This document shows, piece by piece, positions 11,801 to 21,864 of a stretch of DNA of 64,000 nt. Both the position numbers and the translations under genes were made by a program. The notes under the pieces are model-generated. The model did not search any database. It was given only the letters and a program-made list of their open reading frames with translations, and was not told where the DNA came from. The number at the start of each line of letters is the position of its first letter. Position 1 is the first letter of the stretch. Source of the stretch: Lolium rigidum (Eukaryota > Streptophyta > Magnoliopsida > Poales > Poaceae); the NCBI RefSeq assembly GCF_022539505.1, contig NC_061512.1, positions 247,272,510 to 247,336,509 on the forward strand, read 5' to 3'.

Positions 11801-12540
11801 GCTATGCTTGTGCAGATTCCACTCTATTCTCCTAATCATTGATCTTCACAAAGGAGTCGTAAATATCATGGACTCGAAACGTAAAGAACATGCGGAATGG
11901 GCGGACATGGCTGCCATCCTCCAGAGGTAATTTCAATATCAATTTCGTATTGGCATCTTCATCTGTTCTAATTCGACGATATCATCAACTAATCAATAAC
12001 TCATTTACTCATTATTTTTTGCCGGGCAGGGCTTGGAAACGGTTCATCAATACTGTTCCAGGTAAATGGAAAACGGAGCTTACATTTCAAGATTACCCTG
12101 TAAGTAGTACTATATATATATATCTATGTCCGTGAAACTCTATATATGATATTTACTTTCAATACGATGCTTGATTATTAGTTTGATCGAACTATTTTTT
12201 CGTAAAGTGTATGAGGCAGGAACCTGGGAATAACTTATGTGGATACTACGTCTGCACCTTCATTCGTGACATGTCCTGTCCCAAGGGAGGGGATTCCCGT
12301 ATACACCACACTCGTGTACGATAACAAATTTTTACAATTAATCTTAATTAGTACCATCTATTGTATTGAGTTCCATTCATATATATATATATATATTGAT
12401 CTCATTTTTTAAATATAGATGATACGCTTGCGGGACACTCTCATAACGGAGGATCAAATACGAGCAATTCAAGAGTAAATCGCGGGATTCTTTCTTACCG
12501 AGGTCATTGCCCCAGGTGGAGAGCACTATGCGAAGGTCGT
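8830..12540 (+). pseudogene. CACTA ORF1-like gene with C-terminal Ulp1-type (C48) protease domain, broken
   Basis: Multi-exon plus-strand gene. Exon 8830-9063 (MVGQRDETQE..., acidic), then exon from 9149. The 9305-10297 part resembles the Ptta/En/Spm plant transposase-associated family (Transposase_24): a conserved HQILGPGGYRANRPKW-like block and a C-terminal coiled coil. A proline-rich linker (about 10620-10800) leads to further exons about 11566-11737, 11816-11926, about 12030-12099, 12208-12318 and 12418 onward. These hold an Ulp1-like peptidase with His (11820-11822), Asp (11871-11873), Gln (12217-12219) and Cys in NNLCGYYVC (12238-12240), so the four catalytic positions are still readable. 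Broken by TAG at 9269-9271, TAG at 10298-10300, a frame change near 10345 and TAA near 12476. It would have acted in transposition or desumoylation-like cleavage; now non-functional. Confidence 0.72.
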
Positions 12541-12701
12541 AGCTATATGTTCAGCAACTTTGTAGAAGCTAATAGATTTAGTAAAGAGATCCGATTTTAT
12601 ATTGTAAATATGCATGCATTACGTGTACTGTTGACGATGTCTATATATATTCACGACGATGTTTAGTGGTTTCTTGAATGATATATATGCATTGCTGAAA
12701 C

Positions 12702-12808
12702 TCTGCCGCGGCAGAGAAACGCCCTGTTTCTCTGCCGCGGCAGACAAACGCTGCTACAGCCTAAACCTGTGCCGCGGCAGAGAAATAGCAATTCTCTGCC
12801 GCGGCAGA
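12702..12808 (+). repeat. Subterminal 14-bp palindrome TCTGCCGCGGCAGA, four copies
   Basis: Copies at 12702-12715, 12731-12744 (exact), 12768-12781 (TGTGCCGCGGCAGA) and 12795-12808 (exact), about 210-320 bp from the CACTA terminus. CACTA elements carry short subterminal repeats that bind their own transposition protein; these fit that position. Assignment as a binding site is inference. Confidence 0.75.
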
Positions 12809-12979
12809 GAACCACAGGCCCGGTTCGTACCACGAACCGGGACCAAAGGCCATCCACCGCGAGCTCCCTGGCCACACCACGTGGCGCCGCCTTTAGACCC
12901 GGTGCAACTTTGAACCGGGACTAAGGGGGATCCTTTAGTCCCGCCTAATTGGTCCCGGTTGAAAACCGGGACTGAATGC

Positions 12980-13018
12980 CCAAATGGACCGGGCCTATAG
13001 CCCCGTTTTCCACCAGTG
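12980..13018 (+). repeat. CACTA right terminal inverted repeat
   Basis: The inward reading from 13018 is CACTGGTGGAAAACGGGGCT. The other end is not in the window. The flank TAG (13019-13021) is the probable 3-bp target duplication. Confidence 0.8.
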
Positions 13019-13101
13019 TAGGTAGGCCGTGGCGCTACTCTACGGCAGAAGAGAACACACACGGAACGAGAGATTGATCATCAAGGCGTTTCGATCGAAT
13101 C

Positions 13102-13956
13102 ATGGAGGAGGAGGCAGTGATGGTGATGAGCGTGGAGGATGGTTTCAGGGCCATGGCGGAGGCAGGTGTGGATCGAGCGCTCCGCAGGAACCTGCCCAAC
13201 TTCCGTTCAGAGACGACCCGGTTGCTAGGCAAAATGCAGCGTCAGATGGAATCTCCCCCCGTACATCGGGACCTCCCGTGCGTCTTCTCCCAGCTTAGAT
13301 GGGCAGAAGGCCTCGAGGACAACAGCGTCGACCTCATCAACTCCATGGCCGCCGTCAGGGACTACTGGCGCCACGGGGCTGCTCACTTCGCCGCCAAGGA
13401 GCCGGCGCTCGCGGAGACCCTGCGCGGCAAGGCGGCGTGGTCGGACGCCACGCGCGCGGAGGTCGTGGACATCACCGGCGCGCGCGTCCTGCGGGGCGTG
13501 TGCCTCAAGATGCTGGCGGAGGCGGAGGAGGGCCACATCGTCTGCATGGCCGCGGCGGAGTACATGGTGCACGTGGCCGAGGACACGCCCTACGAATGGG
13601 ACCCGAACTCGATCCCCGTGTACATGTACGACGCGGTTGTCGACCAGTTGGACGCAGCCGTGGCGGCGGGTGCCAGGGACCCCGACGTCATGCGCTTCAT
13701 GGAGGTGTACGCTCAGGAGAGGGCTGGGAACCTCAGGCTAGATGCGGCGGAGTTCGAGGGCGTGGACGCCGTGAAGCTGAGGGAGCACGCGGCTACGGTA
13801 GAGGCGCTCTGTGCTGACACCGAGACGTTCCTGCAGAAGATTGTGTCTTCACCTTATTTTGAGAGGGCTAGGTTGTTTTCGATTCACCGGGAAGCAGCTG
13901 GTAGAGCCCAGACACCGATAGACGAGGACGACACGATGTTTCTCTTGTTAATATAA
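13102..13956 (+). CDS. Uncharacterised grass protein, 284 aa, single exon
   Basis: Intact ORF from ATG 13102 to TAA 13956, with strongly GC-rich coding sequence typical of a grass nuclear gene and unlike the surrounding transposons. The protein is mainly alpha-helical and Ala/Glu/Arg-rich; motifs that stand out are RSETTRLLGKMQRQMESPP near residue 35, AAHFAAKEPALAETLRGKAA near residue 93 and EYMVHVAEDTPYEWDPNS near 153. There is no signal peptide, no obvious membrane segment, and no catalytic motif I recognise. It is not transposon-derived as far as I can see. A second copy (15707-16138) shares the 5' UTR and N-terminal half. A CACTA element ends 84 bp upstream of the ATG, at the place where the other copy has its TATA box, so expression may be lost or altered. 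Function unknown. Confidence 0.8.
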   Translation: MEEEAVMVMSVEDGFRAMAEAGVDRALRRNLPNFRSETTRLLGKMQRQMESPPVHRDLPCVFSQLRWAEGLEDNSVDLINSMAAVRDYWRHGAAHFAAKEPALAETLRGKAAWSDATRAEVVDITGARVLRGVCLKMLAEAEEGHIVCMAAAEYMVHVAEDTPYEWDPNSIPVYMYDAVVDQLDAAVAAGARDPDVMRFMEVYAQERAGNLRLDAAEFEGVDAVKLREHAATVEALCADTETFLQKIVSSPYFERARLFSIHREAAGRAQTPIDEDDTMFLLLI

Positions 13957-14179
13957 AATAGAAATCCCTACGGTAATTAAGTTGGTCAAAGAAAAGAATT
14001 GTAGCATTGAACTTTACTTATGATTTGTCATGTTCTTTTTTTTATCCTTAGTTTTGTCCAAGGTTGTATTACTGAACATGCTATGAGCTGCATTCAAGCT
14101 ATATCTTGTTCGTGATCCATCAGCATTAACATTTTTATCAGTACCTAGGTGAAGATGCCCCGCTCCCGCCCATGTATCC

Positions 14180-14262
14180 TCCTATCCATATTAGTTGTCA
14201 CTAATGTAGATGTATCTAGATATATTTAATTCTAGCTCCATCCATACTAGTGGCAAGTAATA
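14180..14262. repeat. Fragment of a Stowaway-type MITE
   Basis: GTAGATGTATCTAGATATATTTAATTCTAG followed by a run ending CAAGTAATATA resembles the second half of common grass Stowaway elements; the terminal CTCCCTCCG part is absent, being replaced by the next MITE. Confidence 0.4.
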
Positions 14263-14264
14263 TA

Positions 14265-14652
14265 CTCCATCCGTTCCTTTCTATAATGCCTATTGTTTTT
14301 TTTGCTTTTGTTTCAGAATATAAGAGTAAATCTATGTTTTATTTGCAAAGAACCCCTTCCACCCATCTATTCCAGTCCAGAAAATCTGGAAACGAATCTG
14401 TTCCCGTCCAGTAAATCTGGAAACCAATCTGTTCCCGTCCAGAAAATGTGGAAACCAATCTGATTATGGAAAGAATAGCGGGAGAGAGGGAGTACATGAC
14501 GTGATCGGTTATGGAAACAAGATTATTTTCTGAGATCTGATTTCAGTTTCCTATTTTGTTTGTAAGATCGCTAGGGGGTTTTGTGTTAAAAATGGCTTGC
14601 GCTAATTTCCGTGCCAAAATACAATAGGCACCATAGAAAGGAACGGAGGGAG
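14265..14652. mobile_element. Stowaway (Tc1/Mariner) MITE, 388 bp
   Basis: The terminal inverted repeats CTCCATCCGTTCCTTTCTAT and the reverse of ATAGAAAGGAACGGAGGGAG match over about 35 bp, with TA target duplications at 14263-14264 and 14653-14654. The interior has three tandem units of about 32 bp (TCC(A)GTCCAG(A/T)AAATCTGGAAAC...) at about 14368-14462. It sits between the two copies of the unknown gene. Confidence 0.9.
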
Positions 14653-14829
14653 TAAATAAGAGGGAGTAAAAGAAATTGCCTCTTTCTAAACCTATCAAAT
14701 TAAAGAAACTGAGAGTTTCTGAGTGTTGATGTTTCCCTGCCTTGGTCGATCGAGTGCAAAGTATTAGATTTCGTGGGTGGAAGGATGCCCTCGTTGGAGG
14801 GGCTCGGTTGGTACGTATACGATTGGTGT

Positions 14830-15322
14830 ACTACACCATATAGTATACATGTCCTATTACATGTCTAAGACTTCTCTTAATCTAGACGTTGGGAGAGTTT
14901 TAGATTACGCTTGAACTCATCTAATTTACCGGTACATAATGTGTTGGTGAAACCATCAGTTTTCTGGTCCTTACTAGAGATAAACCGAACATCAAGTTGC
15001 TTGCTAGCAACTCGTTCACAAATAAAATTAAAATCAATTTTAATGTGTTTGGTGCGAGCATGAAAACTAGATTTGCAGAAAGATATGTGGCACCAAGGTT
15101 GTCACACCAAAAGCAAGGCTTCTCCTTGAGTGAAACACCAAGTTCACGAACAAGAGCTTCAACCCAAATAACCTCAGCTATAGCATTTGCAACAGCTTTA
15201 TATTTAGGTAGGTTGTTTTCTGGCATTCCAAGAAACAAGATTGGAACAAAGAATATAGCAAAACTTTCAGTAGGGCGCATGTCATCTAAATCACCTACAC
15301 AGTGTGCATCTGAATAGACCAT
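14830..15322 (-). pseudogene. Copia retrotransposon RNase H fragment
   Basis: The minus-strand frame from 15322 reads YSDAHCVGDLDDMRPTESFA, then YKAVANAIAEVIWVEALVRE and WCDNLGATYLSANLVF, the C-terminal RNase H part of a Ty1/copia polyprotein. A short block between these conserved parts is deleted, and no other domains or LTRs are present. It is a relic. Confidence 0.85.
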
Positions 15323-15620
15323 AAGAAGGATTGATGATGATTGCTGAAAAGTGTCTAGATATATTTATATTAGCGACAGTTAATATGAATTAGTATTTTT
15401 TTTCTACTTTGAGTGATGTGTGGACACATTTATTTAGCTACATGGAAAAAAAAAAGTTAACCTGAATTTTGAGAGCAGGAGCAATCTAATTCCTTGGTTC
15501 GAGCGGGGTCAAAATAGTCCTGCGGGCCTCTCAAAATAAACACTCCTGGGGGGTGGGCCTATATCCGGCCTGATTTCCGGTTCCGAGTTCCGACTCGAAT
15601 AAGGAAAACGAAGAGCGGAG

Positions 15621-15626
15621 TATATA
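15621..15626 (+). promoter_or_regulatory. TATA box of the second gene copy
   Basis: TATATA, 81 bp before the ATG at 15707, followed by GGTAGGCCGTGGCGCTACTC, which is also found right after the CACTA element in front of the first copy (13022-13041). The shared leader makes this the likely ancestral core promoter for both genes. Confidence 0.6.
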
Positions 15627-15706
15627 GGTAGGCCGTGGCGCTACTCTGCGGCAGAAGAGAACATGCACGCACGCGCTATTGATCATCAAGGCTTTACGAT
15701 AGAATC

Positions 15707-16177
15707 ATGGTGGAGGAGGCAGCGATGATGATGAGCGAGGAGGATGATTTCAGGGACATGGCGGAGGAAGGCGTGGATCGATCGTTCGACGAGAACCTGC
15801 GCATCTTCCGTTCAGAGACGACCCGGTTGCTAGGCGAGATGGAGCGTCAGATGGAATCTCCCCCCGCAGATCGGGACCTTCCGTACGTCTTCTCCCAGCT
15901 TGGATGGGCACAAGGCCTCGAGGACAAAACCGTCAACGTCATCGAGTACCTGGCCGCGGACAGGGACTGCTGCCACCGCGGAGCTGCTCACTTCGCCGCA
16001 AAGGAGCCGGCGCTCGCGCACACCCTGCGCCGCAAGGCGGCGTGGTCGGACGCCACGCGCGCTGAGGTCGTGGAGATCGCCGCCGGCGCGCGCGTCCTGC
16101 GGGGCACGTGCCTGAAGGTGGTGGCGGAGGCGGAGGAGGACGATAACTTCCCGAACGTCATCTCCATGGGACGATAA
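15707..16177 (+). pseudogene. Truncated second copy of the unknown gene
   Basis: ATG at 15707 starts MVEEAAMMMSEEDDFRDMAE. The first 144 codons (to about 16138) align along their length to the 13102-13956 gene, with shared RSETTRLLG, RQMESPP, AAHFAAKEPAL and AAWSDATRAEVV blocks and about two thirds or more identity by eye. After EAEED the homology stops; foreign sequence from a gypsy element follows and the ORF ends at 16177. The C-terminal half is missing. The promoter region, with TATA box, is intact, so a short protein could still be made. Confidence 0.78.
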
Positions 16178-16798
16178 CTTCCTTCCTTCCCAACGCGAAA
16201 GTGGAACCTCCCGAACGTCATCTCCATGGGCTCCTCCGGATATGTATATGCATCCAAACGGGAGGGCGGGTGAGGCACAAAATCAACGAGACCAGTTTCG
16301 ATCTGTTTACCTCTGTCCAAGATGTTGCTTGCTGCCGATGAAGTCGACGATCCTGAACGTGCCATCGAGATCAGCTCCTTGTCGCCTCTAAATCCCACAG
16401 ACGGCGCCAATTGACAAGGTATTAACTTGTCAATGCCTACGAGTAGTAGACTAGGGTTTCGTGTAATGTAGAGGGCAAGTAGATCTCGAAGGTTATCAGC
16501 CGAATAATACTCGACGAAATAAAACTAGGGTTTGCTCAACAATGATTCGATGATCTTTCTCGTCCCTCGACCCCCCCTTATATATGAGGCGGAGCCGAGG
16601 GATTCGTATTGTACAAGTTACAGAGTCCGGGGAGGTTTCTAACTCGTCCCGCAAGATTACATACAACACTTCCTATTACAACTCTAGCTTTCCTTAACAA
16701 CATCTTTGGGCTTCCGAGTCTTCTTATTCTTCGGGTATTGGGCCTTCAGTAAACCCCGGGTACTATCTTTCGCAGGCCCATTGGGGATGCCTATGTCA
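16139..16798 (-). mobile_element. Element E: gypsy-type 5' end (LTR plus gag start), truncated
   Basis: LTR at 16412-16798 (minus: starts TGACATAGGCATCCCC, ends ACCTTGTCA, 387 bp), followed on the minus strand by primer-binding-type TGGCGCCGTCTGTGGGA (16394-16410) and about 270 bp of leader with a short frame from about 16410. The rest is missing where it joins the second gene copy. The junction holds a duplicated CCCGAACGTCATCTCCATGG (16151 and 16209). The primer site is the same as that of D. Confidence 0.75.
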
Positions 16799-17168
16799 CT
16801 GTGGACCCCGGTCCATTCTTTTACATCGAATACAATTTACTGCAATACTTGTTTTACTGTTCTCTGCAAACAATCATCATCCACACTATACATCTAATCC
16901 TTTGTTACAGCAAGCCGGTGAGATTGACAACCTCACTGTTTCGTTGGGGCAAAGTACTTTGTTTGTGTTGTGCAGGTTCCACGTTGACGCCGGAATCCCT
17001 GGTGTTGCGCCACACTACATCTCGCCGCCATCAACCTTCAACGTGCTTCTTGGCTCCTACTGGTTCGATAAACCTTGGTTTCTTACTGAAGGAAGACTTG
17101 CTGCTGTACACATCATACCTTCCTCTTGGGGTTCCCAACATCACAAGGAAGCTACTACGCCCACATCA
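16799..17168 (+). mobile_element. 3' end of an F/G-type LTR
   Basis: The sequence from CTGTGGACCCCGGTCC to about CCCACATCA aligns to the last 370 bp of the LTRs of elements F and G (for example 37139-37497). The earlier part of the LTR is lost at the E junction. The final 35 bp differ from both F and G. Confidence 0.75.
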
Positions 17169-20100
17169 ACTGTGCGCAAGCAGTAGAAAAAAGGGCTTTG
17201 ATTTTTTGCTCCAAAGAGCATTAGCACCGGACTTGACGAGGGCTACAGGAGAGGGAGCTGCTAGCATGGGTCTTCGGGGTTTGATGAGGACTGCCTCATC
17301 ACCGAGGGCTAATGGTAAGTCTCTCAGTTCGTTTTGGTCTCCCTCCAAAAGTACAAAATTTCCACTATCATTATCACTAATAGAGAGTTCATCTGTTAAT
17401 GTGCCAGTTCGTCCTACCATGGAGGAGGTTATTGCCTTTGGGGGATCCCAAAGGCCGCAACTGAAGTGAGGTCTAGCTCTCGGCTGGGAAGCCAGCCTGA
17501 TGTGGATCTGCACCAGATGGAGAATGCAATGAAGAATGCACAGATGCATGATGCTTCTTTCAGTTCAGGTAAATCTATAGGTCCAAAATATTTCATTGTT
17601 AATATCCCAGATTCTGAAATTATTCATAGAGTGGATCGCTTAGGAGTATCCTTAGTGAAATCGGAAGTGGAGGTGGTCAATTATATTAATTAAAATGTTA
17701 GAAGAGGAACGAACTCTAAAGATTTTGCAAAAAAATATGGATGAAAAATTGAATAGGGGAGAGGGTCTTTCTACTCTTGTGATGTCAATAGTATCTACTC
17801 TTTGCGAGGATTTGGTAGAGGATGATGACATCCCGCTGGAGTTGGATGATCATGTGGAGCATCTAAAGCCGGTTGTAAAGGGGAAAAAAACTAGACATAG
17901 GAAAATTTACGATATAACCCATATTCGCAAAAGTAATAGGAAAAGAATTTAAAAACAATTCTCATAATGCAGAGTTTAAAGGAATGAATTGGAACCCGAG
18001 GGGTTTTGGTGATACTGCTAACCATTTGTTTGTCAAAGAGGCAATTAAGGAACATAAGTTAGATTTTGTAGCCTTGTTGGAGACTGGGAGATCAAACTTC
18101 TCTATACCCTTTATGAATCAACTTGATGCGAGTTATAATTACTCTTGGTTTTTCTTGCCACCACATGGTCGTTTTGGGGGTATAGTAGTGGGAATAAACT
18201 CAGATACGCTCCAGGTGTTGAAGGTGAGCACTGAGATATTTGTGTAAAGCTCGATATAAAATAGCGGAGAGATGGTTTCGAATGGATTCTGGTGCCGGTC
18301 TATGGGGCTGCCCAAGACACGCACAAAGCAGAATTTTTGGCAGAGTTAGTGCAAACATGTGAGTCCGAACCATTACCCATGTTGGTGGGTGATGACTTTA
18401 ATATTATACGGAAAATAGAAGAAAAAATAATGATAATTTTAATGCTCATTGGCCTTTTTTTCAACGCAATCATTGAGCACTTAAATTTGCGTGAAATTGT
18501 TCTCTCTGGGAGACATTTTACGTGGGCAAGTCGTCGGGATGAACCTACGTATGAGAAGCTAGATAGAGTTTTATCATCCATCTTTTGGAACAAGAATTTC
18601 CCTTAGTAACTGTGCGAGCCTTAACAAGAGCTGGTTCCGATCATACCCCGTTACTTATTGACTCGGGAGTGAAGGCACATCTAGGTAATACGCCCAAATT
18701 CTCTTTCGAGTTACATTGGTTGCGACAAGAGGGATAATATGAGACGGCAGTGGAAGAATGGGAATCGGTTACGGCTGGTACGAATGCTATGGATCGTTGG
18801 ATGAATAATCTAAGGCATATAAGAAGATTTCTCAAAGGATGGAAAAAATCAAAGTGGAAAGTACAAAAAATAAAAAGAGAGATTTCTATGTATCATTGAT
18901 GAATTAGATTTGAAAGCATAAAAAAATCCCTTGAGTTCGTCTGAAAGGAAAGCGCAAAAAACATCAAAGGATAATATAAATAAACTAAGAAGAGATGAAG
19001 AGTCTAAATAGACTCAGAGAGCGAAAGTTAAACATATTCAAGAAGTAGGGAACAATACGAGATACTTTCACATGATCGCAAATGGTAAACATCGAAGAAA
19101 GAAAAACATTTAGTTAGAACAACAAGAAGGAACCATTGTTGGGGAGGATAATCTGAAGGTCTATATCACTGAATTCTACAAAAAATTGTTTGGGGCACCG
19201 ACGCCAACCAATATTTTCTTTAGTGGAGGATGTGATGCATGATATTCCGCAACTCTCATCTGATGAAAATGAGATTTGTACAACAGCTTTTTGTTTTCTG
19301 AAAAGGAGGTCTATGAGTCTATGAGGCAATCTCACAGATGGAAATAATAAAGCTCACGGACATGGCTTTCCGGATGACTTGATGGCGTTGTTTGATCAGT
19401 TGAGTAAGGGGGATTTGCCTCTTTACAAACTAAATTTTGGCGTAATCACGTTGCTACCCAAGAAAGAGGATGCGGTTCAGATACAGCAATATAGACCTAT
19501 TTGTTTACTAAAAGTATGTTTTAATTTTTTTACTAAGACTGGTACAAATCGAATAACGGGGATTGCCCCAAAAGTCATAAAACCAACGCAATCTGCATTT
19601 ATGCAGGATAGAAATATTTTAGACGGGGTGATCATTCTTCATGAAACAATTCATGAGCTCCATAGTAAGAAAATGGATGGGGTTTTGTTTAAAATTTATT
19701 TTGGAAAAGCTTATTATAAGGTTAAATGGCTCTTTTTTGCAATAGACATTAAGAATGAAGGGCTTTGCCCCAGAATGGTGTATATTAGTTCAACAATTTG
19801 TTCAAGGGCGTAGTGTGGGACCGAAGGTGAATAAGACATTGGTCATTATTTTCAAACAAAGAAAGGCCTTCGGCAAGGGGACCCTTTGTCTCCAATGCTT
19901 TTTTAAATATTGTAGCTGATATGATTGTCATCTTAATTGACCGAGTAAAAGAGGATGGTCAAATTGGGGGGCTTATTCCTCATCTTGTTGAGGGTGGCAT
20001 CTCCATACCACAATATGCCGATGATACGATTCTTTTTTTTATAACATGACCTCCAAAAAGATGTTAATATGAAACTAATCCTATGTCTTTTTGAAGAGCT

Positions 20101-21753
20101 CTCGGGACATAAATTAACTTCCACAAGAGTGAGATTTTTTTTTGGTAAGGTGAAGGATGAGGAGGATCAGTATAAGTAGATCTTTGAATGTTATGCTGGT
20201 TCCCTCCCCTTTAGATACTGTGGTATTCCTATCCACTACAAAAAAAACTCAGAAACTCTGATTGGTACCCAGTGGAGACCCGGTTTAAAGGCAAATTGGG
20301 ATGCTGGAAAGGAAAATTACTATCCTACGGTGATAGACTTATCCTTATCAATTCAGTTCTAACCAGCTTACCTATGTTTATGTTGTCCTTTCTCGAGATA
20401 CCTGTTGGGGTAAAGAAGCGTTTGGACTTCTATAGGTCTAGGTTCTTTTGGCAGTCCGATGAAAATAAAAGAAAATATAGGCTCACAAAATGGAATATCG
20501 TCTGTCGACCCAAAGATCAAGGGACTTACGTATTGAGGTTCTCGAACTTAAAAATAAGCGTTTCTTGAGTAAATGGCTCTTTGAACTTCTTAATGAGGAC
20601 GGAGTGTGGCAAGAACTGCTACATAATAAATACTTATAACATCAGACTTTATCTGAGACGATGCAGGCTAAGCCTACAGACTCTCCCTTCTGGAAGAGCT
20701 TGATGGAGGTGGAGGACGATTTTTTTGGTAGGGTTTTTTTAAGTGGCAATGGAGCAGGTACCCATTTCTGTTTGGTTAGGAAAAACACCTTTAGCCCAAC
20801 AATATCCATCATTGTATAATATTATGCATCAAGAAAATGTAACGGTGGCTCAACTGTTAGCTCAAACCCCTCTGACTATTAGTTTTAGACGGCGTTGTCG
20901 GGAAATAAATTAGACTTCTTGGTTACAGTTATGCCAAAAACTAATGATGATAAATTTAAATGACGAGACTGATCGTTTTGTTTGGGGACTAACAACCAAT
21001 TGTTTGTTTACTTGTTTACGATCAAGTCTATGTATGGAACACCCCTTTTTGAGTCTGGAAAGTTAAAATTTCATTAAAGATAAAAACAATCATGTGGTTT
21101 CTGAGCAATAAAGTGTTGCCAGTTAAAGATAATTTAGCTAAACGTCACTAGAATGAGTGTGCGGAATTTGTTTTTTTGCGGAGATCAGGAGATCATCGAA
21201 CACCTTTTTATTGATTGTCCTTTAGCTAAACTTCCTTAGCAAACGATTAACTTCACCTTCGATGTTGCACCTCTAATCAATATTACGAATATGTTTGGTA
21301 ATTGGTTAAATGGAGTAGATAGACAGTCTAAGGCAATAATCTGAATTGTGGTCTCTGCTTGATGTTGGTCTATATGGAGGGTGCGAAATGATATTATTTT
21401 TAACAAAAATCATCATTTAACTTTTTACAGGTTATCCATATGGTGGCACATTGGGTTCGGACCCTTCTATCGCTAGATGGGCAGCGGGATGCCATGACTT
21501 GTGGTGCATACGGCTCGAGACAGTCGCTCAAGATATCTTGTGACTGGCTGGCTGGCGACATACTAGGCGGCTACAATGATATGTAGTGATAGTATGCTTT
21601 GTTCCTTTCGCTGTTGATATTTGTATCAATTCTTGACGATGCTTGAGTTGTAATAACTACTGAATTTGAGACTCATTAATAAAAGTCATTAATAAAAGTC
21701 CATGTGCATCACGATGCAGAAACCGGGGTTTTATCCCATTTCAAAAAAAAAAA
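17169..21753 (+). mobile_element. Decayed LINE (L1-type non-LTR retrotransposon)
   Basis: Plus-strand remains in order: an ORF1-like segment (17466-17950, basic C terminus); AP-type endonuclease (17984-18606) with FVALLETGRSNF, PPHGRFGGIVVGINS, LVGDDFNIIR and TWASRRDEPTYEKLDRVL; reverse transcriptase (about 19330-20570) with LLPKKEDAVQIQQYRPIC, and YADD at 20014-20025; and a zinc-binding zf-RVT segment near 21160-21235 (FFCGDQEIIEHLFIDCP). It ends in AATAAAAG motifs and an 11-A tail at 21743-21753. Many stops and frame changes mean it cannot move. Exact 5' end and target duplication not resolved. Confidence 0.88.
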
Positions 21754-21864
21754 CAAATCCATGATTTTGACACTCCCTTTTCGGCATGGCGGGCTCACAT
21801 TGTTTGAAGTATTAGCAATTTTTTCCATAATTTAACCCATTTAAACACTAAATAATGACATCCA

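Larger units (their letters stand above)
7831..13018 (+). mobile_element. CACTA (En/Spm-type) DNA transposon, right-hand part
   Basis: The right end reads CCCCGTTTTCCACCAGTG, a CACTA-superfamily terminal inverted repeat (read inward: CACTGGTGGAAAACGGGGC). It is preceded by subterminal repeats containing (A/C)CCGGGAC and GGTCCCGGTT motifs. The left end is outside the window because element B is inserted at 7830/7831. Contents: a GTTAGTGTTAGAAAAATA microsatellite, a small broken ORF (8198-8620) and a broken ORF1/Ulp1 gene (8830 to about 12540). No DDE transposase (TNPD-like) sequence is seen in this part. Beyond the end the sequence continues TAGGTAGGCCG, matching the second gene copy at 15625. 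Confidence 0.9.

Noticed and set aside
13299..13817. 172-codon ORF overlapping the unknown gene in another frame
   Set aside because: Gly/Arg/His-rich translation, a shadow of the GC-rich real frame; the 13102 frame is the one matched by the second copy.
16799..17549. ORF joining LTR sequence with the LINE start
   Set aside because: It crosses the junction between two unrelated transposons and has no domain.
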